From assembly GCA_963921795.1 (NCBI GenBank), contig OY997655.1:12208730-12272729 (forward strand): a stretch of 64,000 nucleotides of DNA, read 5' to 3'. Source of the stretch: Nannobrachium achirus. Lineage: Eukaryota > Chordata > Actinopteri > Myctophiformes > Myctophidae. This document shows positions 28,515 through 59,900 of this stretch, one piece after another (the stretch's first letter is position 1; each line of letters begins with the position of its first letter). The notes beneath the pieces are model-generated. The model was not told the DNA's origin and ran no database searches. It saw nothing but the letters and a program-made list of their open reading frames with translations. The position numbers and the translations under genes are program-made.

Positions 28515-31196
28515 GTTGGAACGCTGTCAATGTAAATGCACAGACATATACGCTTTTTTTCATTGTTGTCAAGAAGCATGTTGACACAAATGTAAGAACC
28601 AGTGTCATTGTCTATAAATAGTTGATCCTCTCCCAGTCCTGTACAGTCTTTCCCTATGTTTTCCCCAGGATCCACTAGAGGTCACCAGTGTGTTCCTGAC
28701 TGTGTCCTGCTCTACCATAAGGCATTGCATCACCCCTCCAGTACTTAAAAGGATCACACAAGTAATTGGGCTGAACTACTAGTTTACATTATACATCATA
28801 ATTGCCCTGTATACTGTAAGTAATTATTTAAATTAAAAACACCTTAAAAATATTGTTTAATATTTAATATTTTGTTTTATTACTACTGTGCCAATTATAA
28901 AAACAATACTTCCTGGTTAATATGAACATCGAAACATTCAATCCATTCAGTTCTAGGGGTCCCCAGCTAAATGTAGATGGGAACCAAATGGACCCTTATG
29001 CCATGGGGTCCATTTATTTGGGTCCATTTGTACACTCTCAAAGTTAAATTAACTCAGGGATAGAAATGCCATTAAATGGTGGTCCGTAGCCTAATGCATG
29101 GCAAACTGGGGGTCCTTGAAATTGAAATGGTAGAGAATCACTGCTAGAGCCGTAAAGATCTTCTCTTATGGAGGCCCCTGGCTTATCTTTTCAAATGGGG
29201 GTCCGCGGGCTAGTAACCTCTAGCCCAATTGAGAACCACTGGTTTAGCGTTCATTAAGGCCTTATCGTATCTTAATCAATGAGTGATTAGCGGCAGTGTT
29301 GTTGTTGGTGGGATGGCAGAGATTAAGCGGGTATTTCTACCATGTCTTAGTGGAGCAGAGAGAGGGGAGCGCTCTCTAATCCGTGGTAGCGTGGTTCTCA
29401 AACGTTAAACCTTTTCATGTCAAGGACACCCCAAATTGACACTCACCAGCCCACGGACCCCCATGTGAAAAGATAAGCCAGGGGCCTCTATAAGAGAAGA
29501 TTTGTCCACAAATGTCATAATTAACTTGTGAAGGGCGTTCCCCCATATTGAGTGTTAGGACCCTGGGGGTCTTTAGGCCTATATTGGCATCATGAGAGTA
29601 TACTTTTCCCTGGTTTGAGGTGATCAGAGAGTGATTTATTTATGTATTTATTTATTTAGACGGGACAATGCATATTAACCATTAAGACTCCCTAATCGGG
29701 AGATAAGCGACTGTCAGGTCACAGTATACACAAAGAGGCCTGTAAGTGGCATTGGTTCCACCCACAAGTTTGTACGAGAAACGGTTGATGAGTAAAGCTT
29801 AATAAAGTTTCGGCCAATCAGAGGAGGGGGTGGGGCAAAGTTAAACCAATTAAGGTGAAGGACTGTTAATCAAGTCAATTGACACCAGCCAAAAGTTTGT
29901 TGGACAAAGGGTTGACGAGTAAAGCCAAATAAAGTTTCAGCCAATCAGAGGAGGGGGCGGGGCAAAGTTAAACCAATTAAGGTTAAGGACTCGTAATCAA
30001 GTCAATTGACAGCACCGACAGGTTTGTACGACAAACGGTTGATGAGTAAAGCCAAATAAAGTTTTGGCCAATGAGGGGAGGGGGCGGGGCAAAGTTAAAC
30101 CAATGAAGGTGAAGGACTGTTGGAGCAGCAGGAGTCGGTGGTCCCCGGGAATTCCCCGTGAGCAGCCCAGTTGGGGTGTTGATTTGGTCATTTGTGCACT
30201 ATTTGGCGGCGGTGGCAGGGGGTCCCTGGGGGTCCGTGGAGGTCCAGGGGTCCTGAAGGTTGTGGTTTGGCAGGCAAGGAGTGTGTGTAGAAAATTTCAC
30301 ATGGATAGGGGCAACGATGGCGGAGATATGAGTCGGGCAAAAGTGTGACGTGACAGGGATAGGGGCAACGATGGCGGAGATTTGAGTCGGGCAAAAGTGT
30401 GACGTGACAGACAGACGGACGGACTGACGGACAGACAGCCGGTGGAGGTTTTGATAGTAAATGCGACCTGACGGTCGCAATGAACACATTACATGAATGC
30501 AATGTAAATACACCGGATTTAGCAAGAAATGCTAAATTACATCCGTAGTCCCCACATGAAGACAAAAACAAAACATCACAACACATACCAACAACAGTAA
30601 CCTTACATCAAGGGAAGGCATTTAGAACACCTACATACAAGTACTATACTATTCCACCAGTAAGAACCCTATATTAGTAAAAGGATAATTAAAAACTATA
30701 CTATAGGACTATTAAGACTATACATGGTCACACGTTTGATTGTCAAGTAACCATTTCTTTAGGTTATACTTGAACGATGGAAATGAAAAACAATCTCATA
30801 TTGTTAGGGGTAGGTCATTCCAAATTGAACAGCCCTGGACTGAGAGGGTGTTATTTCCAAAAGTGGTTGCCTGGTATGGCACTTAGCAGTCTCCTCTAGC
30901 GATTGCCCTAGTGTTACGTCCTCTATCAGGCTTCCTTTTGATGAATTCCCTTAGGGGGGGCAGGCATAGACCATTTAGGGTCCATGTGGGTCATGTCAAA
31001 CATGAGAGAATATCTGTTTCCATTATAGGACAGATCGAAAATAACTTTTATACTTACCAATTAAACCCCAGCATCCCTATTCAGTGTGATGCGTTGTGAG
31101 CTTGTAGATCTGCTATTTTTGATGAGACTTTGTGTACTGTAGGCTGAAAAAGATAGCACCAAATACAGTACAGTGCAACTCAGGTCCGTTTTACTA
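28515..31196. repeat. Intergenic repeats between genes B and C
   Basis: No coding signal seen. Several diverged GAGAACCACTG/GGACCCC repeats lie at 28950-29500. A hairpin-family arm lies at about 31090. Confidence 0.5.
29684..30480 (+). mobile_element. Repeat with self-complementary ends (copy 2)
   Basis: It starts TAAGACTCCCTAATCGGGAG, with GCGACTGTCAGGT next, and ends GCGACCTGACGGTCGC. Its interior differs from copy 1: three tandem units of about 125 bp (ACGGTTGATGAGTAAAGC... CCAATCAGAGGAGGGGG) precede the shared 3' part. Confidence 0.65.
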
Positions 31197-31200
31197 TTAA

Positions 31201-31666
31201 AAGGATCCCTGGCTAATATGACAAATATGCCTTAATACATTATAATTGTCCTCTATAACTACAATGTAAAATTAAAAACACCTTAAATATTTTATTTCTC
31301 CTAGAAATAGCTAATCTTTCACTCAATAGGGGAAATGCCTGTCGCAAGTTGATGATGTCATAAATGTCATGTGTCATTTTTATGGCATGCATGTGCAAAA
31401 AGAAAACAACACACACACATTTTAAATATTGATTTGATGCTCATATTAACCATAGGAAGTATTACTTTTGTTTTTATTTGCACATGCATGCCACAAATTA
31501 CATTTATGACATCATCAACTTGCAACAGGCATTTCTCCTATTGAGTGAAAGATTAGCTATTTCTAGGAGAAATAAAATATTTAAGGCGTTTTTAATTTTA
31601 CATTGTAGTTATAGAGGACAATTATAATGTATTAAGGCATATTTGTCATATTAGCCAGGGATCCCT
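31201..31666. mobile_element. 466-bp fold-back element
   Basis: The left arm (from AAGGATCCCTGGCTAATATG, to about 31367) pairs with the right arm (about 31500-31666) with only a few mismatches; weaker pairing continues toward the centre. TTAA flanks both ends (31197-31200 and 31667-31670). No coding capacity. Confidence 0.85.
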
Positions 31667-32105
31667 TTAAAGCATAAATTGTTAAACTGAAGTGATATTG
31701 ATGATTTACAAATATGATCAAAGGCTCAATGGGCTTGAGTCACAGCACCCTAGGGTGCCACGGCGGTAACAAAACAGCTAGGCTTGGAGCACATTCATGA
31801 GAACTTCACACAATGTTGTCCCCATTCAAATGTGATAATCACAGAGGTTAGACACAAATGTAGACATCTAAAATATACATGGACAAAGGACAACACATCA
31901 AAGTCTCCTATCTTTGGAGGGAGATGCAGTAAAGGGAGGCATTGTTCCTGCTGGGACTGAGTTCACCTCTTGAACTGATGATGATGATGATGATGGTGAT
32001 TTCCAATTTACTGCAGTTGAGTTTGAGACATTTATTTTGCATCCATATCTTTACTACTGTGAGGCCTCTGGCCGAGGGCTGTTATGTTGTCATCACAGCA
32101 GAGAG

Positions 32106-32305
<200 letters not shown>

Positions 32306-32351
32306 TGTGTGGGGGGGGGGGTTCATGTGATTGACTGTAGTGTCTAGGTCT

Positions 32352-32540
32352 AGTATTGCTTCTTCTTTTTAAACATATTTGTGGGGGCTTTTTGGGCTTT
32401 ATTCATAGTTTACAGTAGAGAGCAAACAGGGAGAGAGATGAGGAGAGACATGCAGCAAAGGCCGTCGTGATCGGGACTCGAACCCTCGCTGTGCTGTCAG
32501 GCTACATTGGAGCCTACTGTATATAGGTGCCCGGACCACT
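32352..32540 (-). mobile_element. tRNA-derived SINE
   Basis: On the minus strand there is a B-box GGTTCGAGTCC (32484-32474) preceded by a tRNA-like TGGTCCGGGCACC. The tail AATAAAGCCCAAAAAGCCCC is typical of fish SINEs. Non-coding. Confidence 0.75.
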
Positions 32541-33302
32541 AGGTCTTGTACAGTATTACTATGTAAGCCTATGTTGTTCCCTGGTGTATTGTTGGTTCTT
32601 ATGTTTCCGTTTGGTCCAGCTGTTTCTGAAGTAATCAGCCCTAAGTGTACAGTGTATCAAAGGAGCTTTATTGGCATGAGAAAACATAAGTTTACATTGC
32701 CAAAGCAAGTATCACAAATACAATAAAACAGTTCAGTGTATCAGTGTGGTTCCCTACAGTCAGTCCTCGTTGACTCGTTGTATCCTGTCACATGTTTTAG
32801 TTGGTCTTGTTCTTTGTTCCCCCCAGTCTCCTGTATGAAAACAGCCATTTGTGTCTTCTGGACACCAGCAGCCATGCCTGGCTGTCCTGCCGGCTGCCTT
32901 TGAGTTCTCAGCTCACCAGCAGCATGTTGACACTTTCATTTTACATCCAGTGTTTTGACGAGAACACGACTGTCAATCGATATAACTTACGAGACATTGC
33001 CTTGTCCATTACCTCTATGGCATACATGGGAAACTGGTGGCCCCCACCTTCAACGTAATGCAGCCCGCAGGTTCATATCAGAATACTGATATATTATTGA
33101 TTTCAGCTGTTACAATTCCAAACATGCAAACATGAACTGCTTTACTTACTTCTATATTAGTAGCAAATGTACTAGTAGTCACCCTTATGAAATTATGTCC
33201 AATATTTTTGTATTTAAGCTCAGAAAGTTAACATAAGAAGTTAAGAACATATAAATGCATTTGAAATTAAATACAAATTTTACTTTTCAGGATTCCAATT
33301 CA

Positions 33303-33352
33303 AAAATAGCAGATCTTGTGCGACACATCTGAGCTTGTAGATCTGCTATCTT
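33303..33352. repeat. Hairpin repeat at the start of the C/D duplication unit
   Basis: AAAAATAGCAGATCTTGTG is opposed by TGAGCTTGTAGATCTGCTAT. A matching copy at 52906-52955 has the same asymmetric form, and similarity between the two regions begins about here. Confidence 0.6.
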
Positions 33353-34243
33353 TGCTATTTTTGACTGTAAATGCATTGTGAATATATAGTGGCCCTCTAC
33401 CTCATACAAGTTTAAAAACCTCTGCTCTAAGGGAAGTCTCCTCTGTTTTCACGCAGTGATAATTTCGAGTTGACCAAAACTATGATGAAAGATGTTCGCC
33501 GATACCCTTTTTCACAGACGAAGACTAAAATAAAAACTAAGCTATGATGACCAAATATATTGACAATGTGGTCAACAACAACAACATTGTACATGGTGGA
33601 GAAGAGATCCGGTAGAACTAAAGTCATTTTATGTTTGGATGCGCTCTGAAAGTAGCAGATCTACAATGCTATTTTCAGCATGCAAACAAGTGTATAAAAT
33701 CAGTCATTAATTTACGATGGCTTCAAGTCCTGCCAACGTCAACATGAGATTCTGGCCTGTAAAACATAAGGGTTCATTTGGTTCCCATCTACATTTAGCT
33801 GGGGACCCCTAAAACTCCCTCGAACTCCCTCAAGAACCTCTGGGGGGGGGGGGGGGGGGGGGGGGGACCAATGCCCTATGGAATGTTGGAATGTTGAATG
33901 GATTGAATGTTTCGATGTTCATATTAACCAGGAAGTATTGTTTTTATATCAACTGTACATTTATGGTCGATATATCTCATGATATTTAGTCAGCTAAAAC
34001 CTCAAAACATGCGCTGCAGATTGTTTTTAGTGTTGTTGTTTGGTTTCTATCCTGAATGTTTTGAAGGTTTGCACAGGGCTCTACATCCGGTATGGTCCCA
34101 GCTCAGATTCTGAGCCTGGGACAACTTTCTGGCCAGGAATATCATAGTTTTGGCCCAGTGGTTCTTCTCGTCCCCCCCTAGTGGCAAAACAAACAAACTT
34201 CTGGGAACTCAGATTAGCTAAAACTAGACAAAAACTAAAAAGG

Positions 34244-34438
34244 CTATGACTAAAACTAAATAAAAATGTGATGTCAGAATCATGTTTGTTCCATCTGGCC
34301 CTGCCCTCCTCTATTGGGAATTAGGGCTGGGACTTTGGATGTTGATTTATAAACACACAGCTACATGTGGCTCAGAGGAGACACACACACACGCACCCTC
34401 ATCAATCTACACACTCACTCGTACTCACACAAGCTGCA
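34244..34438 (+). promoter_or_regulatory. htr3-like: Proximal promoter region of receptor gene C
   Basis: Shares blocks with B and D. TTTATAAA at 34346-34353 is a TATA-like element about 85 bp before the ATG. Assignment as promoter is inferred from position and conservation. Confidence 0.5.
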
Positions 34439-51706
<17,268 letters not shown>

Positions 51707-52056
51707 AACTAGACAACATACTGCAAACTGTTGATTTCTTCCCTGTTGAATGTTGTCTGTTGAATAGTCTTGCGTAGCCAGACAACTATTCCAACATCTC
51801 TGAATGTTATATAGAGTCTGGAACTACCACTCCTGAACGGCGAGTAATGGAGCAGCTGGCATTTCAGTTCATGAAAATATATTTTAAAATGTCATTTCTG
51901 ATAGCAGCAAGCTAAATATGATGATTGATGATTTTTATTTATATTAGGATAATGTGTGTGATTTTAATAATGCAAGTGGGGAGGAGGCTTCACTTTCGCT
52001 TTAACATCATTTTAAAAGAACCCTGCAGATCTGCTATTTTTGTAAAAAATAATAAT

Positions 52057-52111
<55 letters not shown>

Positions 52112-53689
52112 AGCAAACATTTGTAACTCAAATATTTTCTTCTGAGTGGTCCCTGGAACAACGTTGAGATGGCGGGTCCATGGCCAAATTAAAATACATG
52201 TAATTTTTGGGATCCTTGACATGAAAAAGTTTGAGAACCACTGATTTAGAAGAAGGATTTAGAAGACATTCATAGAATCGGGTAAAAAATATTCAAAGAC
52301 TCTTGCACAAATGTTCACGGTTTAAAAAAAAAAAGAAAATTGCAGATCTAAACAGCCATTCAGCTTCTCAAAAATGTAACCTTTGCCACCTTTCTGAGAG
52401 CGACATCTCGTATGGCCCATGGACTACCAGTAAGACTCCCTAATCGGGAGTTAAGTGACCGTCAGGTCGCAGCGTGATTTTAGGGCAAAATGTGTAGGAG
52501 TAGTGTCAAAAAAAGTGTTTTAAGAAACCGGCCTGAAGGTGGCGCTAAATGGGACAGATCCATGTTGATGACATGAGTGTAGACATACTGTGTACCGGTT
52601 TGCGTGATTTTAGGACAAAATGTGTAGGAGCAGTGTCCAAAAAAGTGTTTTGCAAGAATCGGCCTCATGGTGGCGCTAGAAGACGGTCATGTGTGAATTG
52701 ATGGGTGGAGGTTGTGGTTTGGCAGGCAAGGAGTGTGTGTGAAAAATTTGGCATGGATCGGGGCAACGGTTGCGGAGATATAAGCAGGGCAAAAGTGTGA
52801 CGTTTGACGTGTGACTGACGGACTGACGGACGGACAGCCGGTGGAGGTTTTGATAGTAAATGCGACCTGACGGTCGCAATAAGGCATACTTGGGCGACTG
52901 TTGTTCAAAAATAGCAGATCTAGTGTGACGTGTTTGAGCTTGTAAATCTGCTATTTTTTTCTATTTTTGACTATATGCATTGTGGCCCTCTGGAGTCAGT
53001 GTGGTAATATAGTAGCCCTCTACCCCTGCTCTAAGGGAAGTCTCCTCTGTTTACATGCAGTGTTAATTTCGTCGACCAAAACTACGATGAAAGATGTTCG
53101 CCGACTAAGCTTTTACACTGATGAAAACTAAAATAAAAACTAAGCTATGGTGACCAGATATATTGACAATGTTGTCAACAACAAAAAAGAAAACTACACA
53201 CCAATGTTAGGGAGAGGCTAGTGGAGAAGAGATCCAGTAGAGCTAAAGTCATTTTATGTTTGGTTACGCTCTGATAGTAGCAGATCTACAAGCTCACGGC
53301 TATTTTCAGCATGCAACCAAGTGTAAAATCAGTCATTACGATTGCATCAAATCCTGCCAACATACATTTTAGTCGTCAACTGTACATTTAGTCGACGAAA
53401 ATCTCATGATATTTAGTCAGCTAAAACTTAGTCTGGTAGGATTGACCTCAAACCATGGGCTGCACATTGTTTTTAGTGTTCTTGTTTTGTTTCTATTCTG
53501 AATGTTTGCACAGGCCAGGGCTCTACATCCGGTATGGTCCCAGCTCTGAGCCTGGGACAACTTCCTGGCCAGGAATATCATAGTTTTGGCCCAGAGGTTC
53601 TCACCCCCCTAGTGGCAAAACATAAAAATAAAAATAAAAAAAATCTTCTGGGAACTCGGATTAGCTAAAACTAGACAAAAACTAAAAAG
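51707..53689. repeat. Intergenic region between genes C and D
   Basis: Holds an (AT)n tract (about 52061-52108), a GGACCCC-type repeat, the third self-complementary-end element and, from about 52906, the start of sequence duplicated from upstream of gene C. No exon seen. Confidence 0.55.
52427..52880 (+). mobile_element. Repeat with self-complementary ends (copy 3)
   Basis: Starts CCAGTAAGACTCCCTAATCG with GACCGTCAGGTCGC next, and ends GCGACCTGACGGTCGC. Two of the 130-bp units seen in copy 1 are present. Confidence 0.7.
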
Positions 53690-53877
53690 GCTATGACTAA
53701 AACTAAATAAAAATGTGCTGTCAGAATCATGTTTGTTCCATCTGGCCCTGCCCTCCTCTATTAGGAATCAGGGCTGGGACTTTGGATGTTGATTTATAAA
53801 CACACAGCTACATGTGGCTCAGACTCAGAGGAGACACACACTCATCACTCTACACACTCGTACTCACACAAGCTGCA
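53690..53877 (+). promoter_or_regulatory. htr3-like: Proximal promoter region of receptor gene D
   Basis: Nearly identical to gene C upstream sequence. TATA-like TTTATAAA at 53793-53800. Confidence 0.5.
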
Positions 53878-53914
53878 ATGTTTGTTAGTTTAATTTTCCT
53901 GCTCATCTTCACAG
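53878..53914 (+). CDS. htr3-like: Gene D exon 1, signal peptide
   Basis: Encodes MFVSLIFLLIFTG with donor GTAAGA; same as gene C. Confidence 0.8.
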
Positions 53915-56900
53915 GTAAGACATACAGTTTGTTTATGTAAATATTGTATGCATGCACGGTGACATTTTCTATTTCTATTTAGCTATAAAGTAACTAGTAA
54001 CTAAAGTTTTCAAATAATTGCAGTCGACTAAAACTACAACATAATTTGCCTCTGAGATGTATCGGATGAGAAGTAACAACACCTCAACATTGTACTTAAG
54101 TACAGTACTAGACTAAATGTACTTAGTTACTACACCACTGGACGTGGTGATGTCTACTGTACCTTTGTCAAATTCAATCATCTTAGCATTTATATTCTAT
54201 AACAATCTATTTTCTAGAATCTAGATTATAAGTCAGTGAAGACAGAGAACCTGTTTGTTGCATCACACATACATACTGTACTGCTACGCATTGTGAGCTT
54301 GTAGATCTGCCTTTTCACATTCAAAACACAAGCTACCACTCCTACAAATCTTGTCCTAAACTCACAGACATCCGTACACATTATCTCTGCAGTTACTGTA
54401 TGTGATCAAGATGTATCAGTCAGATGTGTTACTGTTTGTTCCAGTGAGATTGGCTATAGCCTATATGTGACATGACTTCCAAAGCTTGCAGGCCCTGGGG
54501 TAGGCGCCCCGGCCTGGCGGAGACCTGTGCTCCACGAACTAAGCGCACCCTTTTCTAGTTGTTAATGTGTTTATCGGATTTATAACAAAAACACCTCCAG
54601 TTTATGGTGGTCTGCTTTGTTCAGAGGTCTTGTAAATTCAGGATGTTGCCTATTGATATCGTCGCTCTCGGACAGATTTACTTTTTTCACCCCCCTTTTT
54701 CAGTCAGATTTTCCAGAATGTGTGGCTAGTCAGTGATTCAGGGGCTATGATCAGAACTACAGCATCACGCAAAACCTCAAAGGTAGCAGATCTACAAGTT
54801 CAAAACACGTGTGTTTTGAGCATGTAGATCTGCTACTTTTGTCAAAAATATATATATTTGAATCCTGAAAAGTAACAGTTTTGCACGTATGAGGTTTCCA
54901 CCCGACAGAAACCGTATGATTATGTAAGACAATGCAAGGAGTTTATTCGTCAGTACAGAACCAAAAGTGTTACCCAGGTCCTGGACATGGCAGATAATGC
55001 TAGTCCAGATTAGCAGTAGGCTAAAGCCAGTGCACTGGAGTACATGAGGTCTTATTATTCTGTTGAATCTCAGAGTTTACAGCAGCATTTCATAGGTTAC
55101 AAGTTCATGCAAATAATACACAAAGGGGTTGCTAGAGTATAATCATGAGTTTTGGTCATACACAAATTCTTGGCAAACAGACACACTGCCTAGTTTCATG
55201 TCTCGCTCAGATAAACATCATTATTCAGTAAAATGAATAGGCTATCAAATGAGAACTGTGGTCAAGTCGGGACAAGTTTCACAACAGCTCTTGTGACCAT
55301 GCAGTCTCTCCTCATTGTGCTCCAGACTAGTTTAAAAGTCCAAAGGCGGCCGAGCCTTCACAGCGGCCGGCCCCAGACCCTGGAACACTTTGCTCCTACA
55401 TACAGTACTGTAACCAGAACGCTGGACCCAAAACACGCTCGCCCCCATTATTTTTTGTGGACCGCTCACCCCATCGTTTCTTGTATTCTGTATTTGTTTT
55501 ACTGAGGATAAGTTCAGAACTAAGTTTAGGTTTAGGCATAGTTTTACTGAGGTTACTTTTAGGAAATAAGGTTAGGTTTTGGCACCGTTTTACTGAGCTT
55601 AAGTTTAGGAATAAGGTAGGTTTAGGAATTGTATTGTTTGTTTGCCTATTTAATCTGTCTTCCTGTTTTCTATATGCTTGTTTTTAATCTGACCTCGTAC
55701 AGCACTTTCTTTGACCCCTGCCCATTGTAAATGTGCTTTATAAAGTTTGAGGGCACATAGGTGACCGAGTCTGTTACTTTGTGCCTTAAGTCTGCATTGG
55801 TAATATTTCTTTGTTGTACAGATTATCCAAATACAGAATATAAGCTTTCATATGATCATGTTGAAATTGGAAAAAATTTGAAGAAGATATGGACATTTGA
55901 AACTTGTTGCACCATAAAACCAAAAGCTGTTAAAAAGCCATTTGAATACAAGAAACATTTTGACACCTCCGGCCAGCCAGAAATGGGAGGGACAAATACA
56001 TATCATTTTGGGGGTCCTTCACATGAAAAGGTTTGAGAACCACTGACATAGTAGTCTCTCAAGAACAGACTAACTGAGCTCCAGTTAAGTGAAAAGGACC
56101 TTTTCTTTGACGATGGCTGGCCAGATTGCTGACATATAGAAACATAGGTTTTTCAAAAAACCTTAGAAGGATTCAAAAGACACTTATAGAATCGGGTCAA
56201 AATTCAAATTTTCACGATTTTTCAAAAATAGCAGATCTACAAGCTCGCAGCGTGGCACTCAGTGCCGCGCTGTGAGCTTGTATATCTGCTATTTTTCAAC
56301 AGTTAAAGCATAAAATAATGATACACAAAATGTGTACCCGTTAAATGGGTTAAACCACATTGATTTGAACATTAAGCAGCTATAGAGGAAACTATGAAAT
56401 ATCTAGTACCGGGGTGCCTACCCCAGGGCCTACCCCAGGGCCTGCAAGCTTTGGAAGTCATGTCACAAATACCAGTATAGCCAATCTCACTGTAACAAAC
56501 AGTAACGCATCTGACTGATACATCTTGATCACATACAGTAACTGCAGAGATAATGTGTACGATGTCTGTGAGTTTAGGACAAGATTTGTAGGAGTGGTAT
56601 CTAGTACTCAATCCAAGATACTATAAACTTCACTTTCTGAGCATTCGTGTTTGTCTCTTTTTGTCAAAATGTATTCAATGCATGCAGGTTAAATTGTAGC
56701 CAGTAATATCCATACTAAACCACATGTTCCTGGTGCCTGCAGGCTCAGCAGATTCAGTAACTACGGCAGCCATGCCAACCGGGATGCCAACCCAAAGCCC
56801 ACCCGATGACCTGATGCCAACCCAGAGCCCACCGGATGACCTGATGCCAACCCAGAGCCCACCCGATGACCTGATGCCAACCCAGAGCCCACCCGATGAC

Positions 56901-59900
56901 CTGATGCCAACCCAGAGCCCACCCGATGACCTGAATCAAACTGAAGGAGAAGGTAAATGCATATTGGCTTTCATTCCAGATGCTTTGGCTGTCACAGTTT
57001 GCTCAGACAACAGCTTGAGACACATCGCTAAATGATGGAGAGTTGGTAACCAAATGGACCCCTATAGATATTTTACTCTTGAGAGTTGAACAAATTGACC
57101 CTTACAGGTACATTTGGTTTCATATTATGCTCTCAACAATTACATTATTGTTAAACGTCTGCATTGCTTAATTTACAAGAAGTCTACACAATTAGAGAAA
57201 GTAGAAGAATTGTTATTATGGTCAACGTTGGCCTGTTATCTCTCCTATGCTACCACCTCAATGCTCCTGGCCAAGGCTAAACTCCTCTCTCCTGCTCTAT
57301 TCACGTTATTCCTGGCCTTCTCTATGGAGTCTGCATTTTTCTTTTACAGAGGGCACTAGAGACTTTTTCTCTGTGTGCTGCTTCAAAAAACATATTTTCA
57401 CTTCCTCCCAAGTAAGGAAGTGAGAATTGAGAATTGTCAGATTTTGCCAAAGAAAAGCAAAAGCAACTAGGCTATATACTTTACATTTATGTTTGAAAAT
57501 AGCAGATCAGCAAGCTCACAATGTGTCACATCGCGACACATTGTGAGCTTGCATATTTGATATTGAGGGGGGTAAAATATTTTGAATATTTTTGAAACAT
57601 TTTAACAACATAAATCTGTGTGGAGGTCCCTGGCACCACATATTTTCAGATGGGGGTCTGCGACTGTAGACAAATATGTTAATCTGGGGTCCTTGATATG
57701 AATAGATATGGGAACCACTGGTTTAAAAAATATTAGAAAGTAAGCCGATTAAGCAACTATACTATTTTTTTAAAAGACAAAAATTGCTTATTATAAGCAG
57801 ACATGGCAAACCAGGTACATTCAGAGCCCAGAGCCGAGAACGCCAACTACTGACACTTTAATGCAAGGACAACGTGAATAACCAACCAGAGGCTCCCCTG
57901 GGGAGGTATTGGCTGGGCACCTCTTCTGGGGAGCTATTGGCTGGGCCCCTCCTGAGGTTTTGAGGTGACACAGGTGCGTTTGCATGAATAGGTCTGCTAG
58001 TCACCCAGCAAGCACGGTCAGGACCTAGACCAATCAGTGACGTCTCATTTGGGGCCAGATCAAGTCAAACCATGACTAGTCATATCTGCCCTAGAATATC
58101 ACCTGATTTCAATCAACATAAATCCTGCCCACGAAAACGGACATCCTGGATTAATCAGAGAGGGTCCGATCGAGGCCAGATAAATATCATAAGTCCGATA
58201 TGTCCCAGAATATAACCGTATATGCTCATATTTCAACTAACATTACAAACAATAACAATAATCCTGTCAAACAATAAGTCCATATGATGTCCTGGTATTG
58301 ACATCAAGATCATCCCCATATGGGCTGTGATCTGGCCTAGTTCTGAACATCACCGCAGTCACGGGGGATGTTATCATAACGTCATCATGACATCATTTGG
58401 CTTGCAGGGTAGTGCACAAATTCAGTTTACAGTTTACAGTTTAGGCATTTAGCAGACGCTATAATCCAAAGCGATTTACAATAAGCAGGTAATACACATC
58501 ACTATAATAAGCAAGATAATATGTCAGTACATTAACAACAATATAACAAATGCATAGGAATATCAATTTAGAAAAACAATAACATAGGTAGACCACGCAC
58601 CTCATCAGTAATAAAATCTAAAACCTAAAAATGCTATCTAGCTTCATGTATGGTCATTGAGGGAAGGGGGAGTTTTACAGTAGTGCTATGGGTGTAGGTG
58701 GAGTCTGAAGAGTCTTCAGTCCACGGGCAGAAGCTAGGGAGTGAGTCTGTTGCGACAGGGAGTTTATTCCACATGCTTCATGTATGGTCAATGAGTGTTA
58801 CAGTAGTGCTATGGGTGTAGGTGGAGTTTGAAGAGGTGAATCTTCAGTCCACGGCGGAAGCTAGGGAGTGAGTCTGTTGTTCTAAGTGCGACAGGGAGTT
58901 TATTCCACCGTTTGGGGGCCAGGAGGGCAAATTGTCTAGGACGTGGTGGTTTTTGTTTTCATTGTTCAAATCAATGTGTTGTTCTACTCAGTTTCAGGTG
59001 AACAGGTGTGCAGTTTCCTTGATGTGGTCGTTCACCTGGACCTGAGAGAAGACAACAGGAATTACACGGCAACCCGACCCGTTCTGAACCACACCAAGAC
59101 CACCGTGGTGACCATGGACGTGTACCTCATCGCTATCTTAGACCTGGTGAGTAGGGGTGTAACCATATCGTAACTGAATCGAAAAATTGTTTTTAATGCT
59201 AAAGCAAATATCCTACCATTTGGCTCTATATATCGTATCGTATCGTTTTACAATGGAAAATAATCCGTATCGAATCGTTTTGCAATGCAAATAATCGATT
59301 GCATGGAAACTAAGTATTTGTGCCTTGTATTTTGCAATTTTAAGAGGTAAAATGAAACAGAGGGGTCTAATTGCTTTTCCATTCCATATAGCTACTCTTG
59401 GTCTATCGATAAATGTGTGTTATCTCTGTGTTCATGTCAAGGTGCGGGTTTGTCCATGTGTTGTAATATAATGTCCATGTAGTTGCTAAATAATCACAGT
59501 GTTAACTTATTTATATCCATAATAATAGATTTTACCCTTAAAAAACCTGCTCTATTGACACGTTTCACACAGTTTTAATGTCTTTGCTAAATAGTTACTA
59601 CATCGATTTTAAATCACTCAATTGAATCATATTGTATCGCAATGAATGAACCAAAATCGTCCATGTATAGTCCATGTATAATAGCCGATCTACATGCTTA
59701 CAACCCCTCGCAACGCATGTAGATAGGCTATTTTCACAATTTCTGCCTCTAATCTTTGACAATTTGACCAATGTTTCATTTGTCATTTTAGAGGTATTAA
59801 AAAGTCCTCAAATTGTCACTTTAGAAATGTGCAGATACCCTCTATACGCTTAAACGTTATGTTGGCTTGTTTACTGTTGAGTGAGAAAACAATGTTGCAC

